Origin: DASQYE01 sp036389315
GTDB lineage: Bacteria > Acidobacteriota > Blastocatellia > Pyrinomonadales > Pyrinomonadaceae
Reading direction: 5' to 3'
NCBI GenBank assembly: GCA_036389315.1
Contig: DASVQF010000014.1
Location: forward strand, 62,001 to 126,000
DNA length: 64,000 nucleotides
This document shows positions 59,734 through 64,000 of the stretch, piece after piece. The position numbers and the translations under genes were made by a program. Below the pieces are notes generated by a model, which saw only the letters and a program-made list of their open reading frames with translations, was not told the DNA's origin and did not search any database. Numbering within the stretch: the stretch's first letter is position 1; every line of letters begins with the position of its first letter.

Positions 59734-60711
59734 TTACTTTTCCTCCTGCGTGACTTTGTTGAGCGCGGGGACGGCTGCTTGTCCGAATCGCCCTATGGCT
59801 TCGGCGGCGTTGAAGCGTACGCGCGGGTCGCGGTCTCTGATTAACTTAACCAGCTCGGGAACGACAAGGTCTGCGTCGGCGCGGATGAGGCCGAGGGCAT
59901 AGGCCGCGTTATTGCGAACCATCGCCTCCGTGTCCTTCAACAAAGTGAGGAGCTGCGGAACGGCCGAGCGCGCCTCGGGCCCGATGAAGCCGAGCGCGTA
60001 GGCCGCGTCCAGGCGAACGAAAGCGTCCGGGTCTTTCAACAACTCGATCAGGATGGGAATGGCCATCTGCGCCTTAGACTTGTCGGCCAGCAGGGCGAAG
60101 GCGTGGTCGAGTCGCGCAAAGGATTGGCGCGCGCCCTCCGCCGTCTCGTCTCTCACATTCTTTTTCTTTGGCACGACCTCTTCTTCCGTCACGACCTGCT
60201 CGCCATAGAAAGCATTGAGCGCGGCGGCGCGGGCGCTCTCGACATGCTCATAAGCCGCCCGCACATTGGTCGCCGACTCGAAGGGCGTGACGCGACGCAT
60301 GGCATCTATGCGCGAGCATTGCGCGCGCAAGGTCAAGTCCATCAGCTTGTAGAGATCGCGATTTCGATTTCCGGTGCTGCTCGCCGTGCGTAGATAATCG
60401 AGCGCCTCCGTGATGAGCGCTTGGTAAATACCAAGCTCGGCAGCCGCCCCGCCGAACTGGCGCGAGGTCGTCAGGCGTTCGGCCGTTTCCAATCGCTCTT
60501 CGATCAGCGTGAGGCTCAAGCGCGTGCGCGCCTTTGTGTCTCTGATCGCAGCCAGGCGCGTGCGCTCCGCCTGCGGTACGTACTTCATCGGGGGAGGCGC
60601 TTCCATTTCTTCAAGCTCGGCCCGCTCCTGCGCATGACAGGGCGGCGGGAGAAGCCCCGCGCCGGCTCCAATCATGCACAACATGACTGCGAGCAATGCT
60701 TCACGCATCAT
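59734..60711 (-). CDS. Secreted HEAT-repeat protein
   Basis: 325 residues. Signal peptide REALLAVMLCMIGAGAGLLPPPCHAQ. Residues ~45-185 are alpha-helical and charged. Residues ~210-320 contain three HEAT-type repeats (AIPILIELLKDPDAFVRLDAAYALGFIGPEA, AVPQLLTLLKDTEAMVRNNAAYALG, VVPELVKLIRDRDPRVRFNAAEAIGRFG). Two ATGs adjoin (60711, 60708) after TGAGGAT. Bacterial HEAT proteins of this type bind proteins; partner unknown. Confidence 0.85.
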   Translation of the reverse strand: MMREALLAVMLCMIGAGAGLLPPPCHAQERAELEEMEAPPPMKYVPQAERTRLAAIRDTKARTRLSLTLIEERLETAERLTTSRQFGGAAAELGIYQALITEALDYLRTASSTGNRNRDLYKLMDLTLRAQCSRIDAMRRVTPFESATNVRAAYEHVESARAAALNAFYGEQVVTEEEVVPKKKNVRDETAEGARQSFARLDHAFALLADKSKAQMAIPILIELLKDPDAFVRLDAAYALGFIGPEARSAVPQLLTLLKDTEAMVRNNAAYALGLIRADADLVVPELVKLIRDRDPRVRFNAAEAIGRFGQAAVPALNKVTQEEK

Positions 60712-60875
60712 ATCCTCAGAAAGCGCCTCTTAACAGATTCCGAAAACATAAGACTTCGGCCCGTCTGACCTGAAGCCGAAAGCTGTGGAGCAGTGGCTAT
60801 AGTGCAGGTCGCGCCTCCGTGTCAAGAGTGACGGGGAGATCACCGCTGACCGGGTTGCTATTCTTCGGCTTCTCT

Positions 60876-61535
60876 TCACTGCTCGCCGTGTGGGCCTTCG
60901 CGTGCGGCTTGTACGAGGAGGCTTCGCACCTCTTCGTCCGTGGTCTGCGAGAAGTCTTCGTACCAGAGGCCGACACCGCGAAAAGGCTCGGGCGTCTCGG
61001 CGCAGACGACCTCGTCCACTTCCCGTTTTAGCTCGTCGCAGGTCTGTTGGGATGCGACGGGCACGGCGACGACTACTTTTGCCGGTAAGAGCTTCTGCAA
61101 GGCGCGGACGGCGGCGCGCATGGTCGAGCCTGTGGCCAGCCCGTCGTCAACCAGAATCACCGTCTGCCCTTCAACGTCCGGCGCGGGACGCTCGTCTCTA
61201 TAGGCGCGCTCGCGCCGCCGCAGCTCGCGCTCCTCTGCGGCCGCGACCACCTCTATCACTTCGTCCGAGATGCGCAGGTGTCGCACGACATCTTCGTTCA
61301 CAACGCGCACGCCGCCCGTCGCGATGGCCCCCATGGCCAGCTCCTCCTGGCCCGGCACTCCGAGCTTGCGCACCAGAAAGAGGTCGAGCGGGACGCGTAG
61401 CGCCTGGGCCACTTCAAAGCCTACGGGGACGCCGCCGCGCGGCAGCGCCAGCACGATCACCTGCGCGCCGTCGTGGTAGCGCACAAGACGGGCGGCCAAG
61501 CGTCGCCCCGCCTCCGTACGGTCACGAAAGATCAC
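60876..61535 (-). CDS. Phosphoribosyltransferase-domain protein
   Basis: 219 residues. The PRPP-binding motif is VILVDDGLATGSTMRAAV, preceded by LALPRGGVPVGFEVAQAL and LVRKLGVPGQEELAMGAIA, as in the ~210-residue 'phosphoribosyltransferase' family often found alone or with dienelactone hydrolase domains. It should bind a phosphoribosyl compound; the substrate is not determined. The gene precedes no obvious partner and stands between the HEAT gene and the methyltransferase. Confidence 0.85.
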   Translation of the reverse strand: MIFRDRTEAGRRLAARLVRYHDGAQVIVLALPRGGVPVGFEVAQALRVPLDLFLVRKLGVPGQEELAMGAIATGGVRVVNEDVVRHLRISDEVIEVVAAAEERELRRRERAYRDERPAPDVEGQTVILVDDGLATGSTMRAAVRALQKLLPAKVVVAVPVASQQTCDELKREVDEVVCAETPEPFRGVGLWYEDFSQTTDEEVRSLLVQAAREGPHGEQ

Positions 61536-61656
61536 GTCTCGGCCTTTCCAGGTTGCGGGGGAAGCTTCCGAGGGATTTATAGGGTGAGCCGATTATATCA
61601 ACTGAAGCCGAGCCGCCCAAGACCGGCGACCCGAGATTGGCCGGCGGCGAGCGGTC

Positions 61657-62421
61657 TTATTCCGTGCGCCCGTCCCGTGGCTTTTGAGCAAGGAAGAAGG
61701 TGCGGCCAACGTGGTCTGCGAGCCCCAGCTCGCGCTCGGCATCGTAGGCCGAGATTTTTCGGAAGCCAGCTTCTTTGAGCGCGCGCCTGATCTTTTTCGC
61801 CGGGTAATACTTTTCCAGGATGCTCGTGTCCGTGCGCTGCCAGTTCTCTCCCTCGCGGTGGAACATCGTGATGTCGTAGCGGGCAACTCCCTTTAGCTGA
61901 TCGTATGCGCCTCTCAGCACACAGACCTCCGTCTCTTCGACGATGGCGTAGTAGTCTGCCCAGTGCTCAAGAAAAGCCTCCTCCATGTTCATGTCGAAGA
62001 GAAAGAGCCCGCCGGGCAGCAGCGCACGATAGACGTTTCGGAAGACTGCCGCCAGCTCTTCTTTCGTCATCATGTGGTTGAGGCTGTCGAAGGTCGAGAG
62101 CACTGCGTCGTAGACCGGCGAGAGATGAAAGCGGCGTGCATCGGCTTGAACCAGGCGGGCGCGTGGCGCGGCGCGGCGCGCTTCCCTGAGCATCTCCTGC
62201 GAGATGTCGAGGCCCGTGACCGCAAACCCTCGCGCCGAAAGCTCCCGCACCGTGTAGCCCGTGCCGCAGCAGAGATCTAGCAGTCGCGCTCCCGTCCTCA
62301 CTCTCGGAACCAGCAGCCTGTCCACCACGACCATCAGTTGCGGCGGAACCTCCCGGGCCCAATGGCGGCTGTAGACTCTTGCGAACCTGTCATAGGCCGC
62401 TTCCCCGTCACTCTTCGACAT
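61657..62421 (-). CDS. Class I SAM-dependent methyltransferase
   Basis: 254 residues. Motif I is LLDLCCGTGYTVRELSARGFAVTGLDIS, motif II-like YDAVLSTFDSLNHM, and ALLPGGLFLFDMN. The arrangement matches small-molecule or ubiquinone/menaquinone-type methyltransferases (Methyltransf_25). The start overlaps the RNase Z end by 14 bp, so translation may be coupled. Substrate unknown. Confidence 0.85.
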   Translation of the reverse strand: MSKSDGEAAYDRFARVYSRHWAREVPPQLMVVVDRLLVPRVRTGARLLDLCCGTGYTVRELSARGFAVTGLDISQEMLREARRAAPRARLVQADARRFHLSPVYDAVLSTFDSLNHMMTKEELAAVFRNVYRALLPGGLFLFDMNMEEAFLEHWADYYAIVEETEVCVLRGAYDQLKGVARYDITMFHREGENWQRTDTSILEKYYPAKKIRRALKEAGFRKISAYDAERELGLADHVGRTFFLAQKPRDGRTE

Positions 62422-63370
62422 GGCCTTCTAAAGCTGCGGGCTGACGGCGCGGCACGTTGACTGTCAGGAAGTCCTGGGCCAGCTCAGTCCTGGGAAAGAC
62501 GGCGCGCGCTTCGGCGAGCAGCTCGTCGGGTGTGAGCGCGTTGCCGGGCGCGTAGCGCGGGCTCAAGTGCGTGATGAGGAGCCGCCTGGCGCGGGCTTCC
62601 AGCGCAACGCGCGCCGCCGCCCGAGCGGTCGAATGCATACTCCTGCGCGCCAGCTCTGTGTCCTGCTCGGCGAAGGTCGCTTCGTGTATCAGGAGATCTG
62701 CCTCGCGCGCCAGCTCCACAGCGCCCCGGCAATAGATCGTGTCCGTGCAGTAGGCCACGCGCCGCCCCTTAATGGTGGGCCCACACAGCTCGCGCCCGTC
62801 CACCTCGCGCCCGTCGGCGAGCATGACTCTCTCGCCCCGCTTGAGCTTTCCGTAAAGAGGGCCCGGCGGTATCCCTAAAGCGCGGGCCCGCTCGACATCG
62901 AAAGCGCCCGCGCGGTCGCGCTCCGTAACGCTGTAGCCGAAAGTCTCTATGCGATGCGCGAGCGGGCGGCAACTGACCCGGAACTCATCATCCTCGAAGA
63001 CCGTGCCCGCAGCGACCGTGTGCACCTCGGTCGCGTAGGAGAAGCGCGTCTCGGAAGAGCGAGTGGTGGCGCGCACGTAGTCGTCGAGGCCCGCTGGCCC
63101 GTAGATGTCTATGCGCTCGGCATGGCCGGCCATCCCGGCCGAAGCCAGCAGGCCCGTCAACCCGAAGAGATGATCGCCGTGCAGGTGCGTGATAAAGATG
63201 CGCCTGATCTGGCTCAGCTTCAGCTCGCTTCTGAGAAGCTGGTGCTGTGTTCCTTCGCCGCAGTCAAAGAGCCATACCTCTCCCCTCTGCGGCAGACGCA
63301 ATGCCACACAGGAGACGTTACGCGAGCGCGTCGGAACCCCGGCGCTCGTTCCCAGGAAGGTTATCTCCAA
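62408..63370 (-). CDS. rnz: Ribonuclease Z
   Basis: 320 residues, near the ~305 of bacterial RNase Z. It trims the 3' end of tRNA precursors, needed here as the window tRNA does not encode CCA. It has the metallo-beta-lactamase motif HLHGDH (H62, H64, D66, H67), LFDCGEGTQHQLL, a flexible-arm region (GIPPGPLYGKLKRGE) and HSTARAAARVA with ITHLSPRY at the second metal site. It starts the two-gene minus-strand unit with the methyltransferase; divergent from the gene at 63536. Confidence 0.95.
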   Translation of the reverse strand: MEITFLGTSAGVPTRSRNVSCVALRLPQRGEVWLFDCGEGTQHQLLRSELKLSQIRRIFITHLHGDHLFGLTGLLASAGMAGHAERIDIYGPAGLDDYVRATTRSSETRFSYATEVHTVAAGTVFEDDEFRVSCRPLAHRIETFGYSVTERDRAGAFDVERARALGIPPGPLYGKLKRGERVMLADGREVDGRELCGPTIKGRRVAYCTDTIYCRGAVELAREADLLIHEATFAEQDTELARRSMHSTARAAARVALEARARRLLITHLSPRYAPGNALTPDELLAEARAVFPRTELAQDFLTVNVPRRQPAALEGHVEE

Positions 63371-63535
63371 GAGTTACAGCCGCACCTCCGAAGCGAGATT
63401 AAAGAATATACAGCCATCGCTCCCGATCTGTGTAATTAGTTTTGGAACCTTTTCATCTCGCCTGAGTCTAAATGATTGACGTATGATACCTACGCGCATA
63501 CATCTTCAAACCCGAACGAGGAAACTGTAGCCTTC

Positions 63536-64000
63536 ATGATTCACCTCAAGCCACTTGTCAGCCTGCTGCTCGTCTATCTATCTCTGGTTGGCCCCCTCTT
63601 ACAGGTTTACGCACGCTCCGCTCCCAACACGGCCGAGCGGAGGAGCACGCCCGGCTCCAACTCCAGAGGGAATGGGCCCATGAGTAATACCGTAGAAGAG
63701 TTGAAAGGCTTGCGCTTTCGATTGAGCGAAGGCACGGAACAACCCGCGCAGGCGCAGAACGCGGCGGTCGCGACGGCGGCGCGTCTTTCCGCAAGCGAGA
63801 CGGAGCAGGTCTTGAAGCGGCTGCCGCCGGTCAAGGCCGAGCAGACGGACACGCAGGAGTTCGCGCTCAAGGATAGGTCGCTGCCTCCGCCGCGCACGGG
63901 CAAGACTATCAACGCAGCGTTCCCGCCGCCCGTGGAGAGTGCCGGGCCGGACACGACCGCTAACGTGGGCCCACTGGAAGTGCTGCGCTACAGTCCAGAG
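63536..64000 (+). CDS. Secreted protein, probable alpha-2-macroglobulin family (3' end outside window)
   Basis: The frame is open to the right edge: 155 codons from the ATG at 63536, with GAGGAAACTG upstream as a possible ribosome site. Signal peptide: HLKPLVSLLLVYLSLVGPLL. Then a linker of ~30 residues, and motifs EELKGLRFRLSEGTEQ, VLKRLPPV, DRSLPPPRTGKTI and ANVGPLEVLRYSPE, which resemble the N-terminal region of large bacterial alpha-2-macroglobulins from acidobacteria. The bait and thioester region would lie beyond the window, so the family call is provisional. Confidence 0.65.
   Translation, partial: MIHLKPLVSLLLVYLSLVGPLLQVYARSAPNTAERRSTPGSNSRGNGPMSNTVEELKGLRFRLSEGTEQPAQAQNAAVATAARLSASETEQVLKRLPPVKAEQTDTQEFALKDRSLPPPRTGKTINAAFPPPVESAGPDTTANVGPLEVLRYSPE

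Overview
The window looks like a chromosomal segment of a diderm, high-GC (about 60%) bacterium of the phylum Acidobacteriota, most likely class Blastocatellia. This is inferred from four things: lipid A genes (lpxA, lpxD, lpxB, lptD); a secreted protein ending in the 'Solibacter uncharacterized C-terminal' (TIGR03437) module; repeated DUF4214 domains on secreted proteins; and a radical SAM protein of the tetraether-synthase type, which is known from acidobacteria. No transposase, integrase, phage structural gene or CRISPR array was seen.

Layout. (1) 1-9.5 kb: the 3' end of an extracellular contractile injection system (eCIS) locus. It holds a partial eCIS-associated protein, an AAA ATPase, a DUF4157 (eCIS core) protein whose C-terminus looks like an Ntox15 DNase, a Tdi1-like GAD/DUF1851 immunity protein and a four-domain glycosyltransferase/FkbM methyltransferase fusion. 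(2) 9.6-13.4 kb: tRNA-Gln(CUG), a stand-alone HisKA phosphoacceptor protein and two radical SAM enzymes, the larger resembling tetraether synthase. (3) 13.8-19.8 kb: lipid A synthesis and LPS export (lpxA-lpxD, convergent lpxB, divergent lptD). (4) 20-28.6 kb: three large secreted proteins (subtilase, matrixin-like metalloprotease, WD40/PD40-like protein). (5) 28.6-53 kb: two glycan gene blocks. One is a minus-strand operon with a split transketolase, GT2, DUF4915-like protein, membrane protein, sulfotransferase and epimerase. The other has a YfhO-like membrane protein, methyltransferases, three GT4 enzymes, the Wzt/Wzm ABC exporter (divergent) and an O-antigen ligase carrying a PDZ-like insertion. 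(6) 53.4-64 kb: housekeeping and accessory genes, namely two TPR proteins, thiE, a HEAT-repeat protein, a phosphoribosyltransferase, a methyltransferase, RNase Z and the 5' end of a probable alpha-2-macroglobulin gene.

How the parts fit. Regions 3 and 5 together give lipid A synthesis, outer-membrane LPS insertion (LptD), O-polysaccharide assembly, ABC export (Wzm/Wzt) and ligation, so much of the window builds the outer surface. The eCIS block looks like a contact-independent weapon with a nuclease cargo and its own immunity gene.

The most notable observations are: the eCIS/Ntox15/Tdi1 toxin-immunity pair; the Tes-like radical SAM gene; the PDZ insertion in the O-antigen ligase; the strongly over-represented palindrome TGGGCCCA; heptameric GGGATGA repeats that fold into hairpins at gene ends and supply stop codons; mutually exclusive hairpins in front of lptD; and a symmetric pair of near-leaderless promoters between wzt and wzm.
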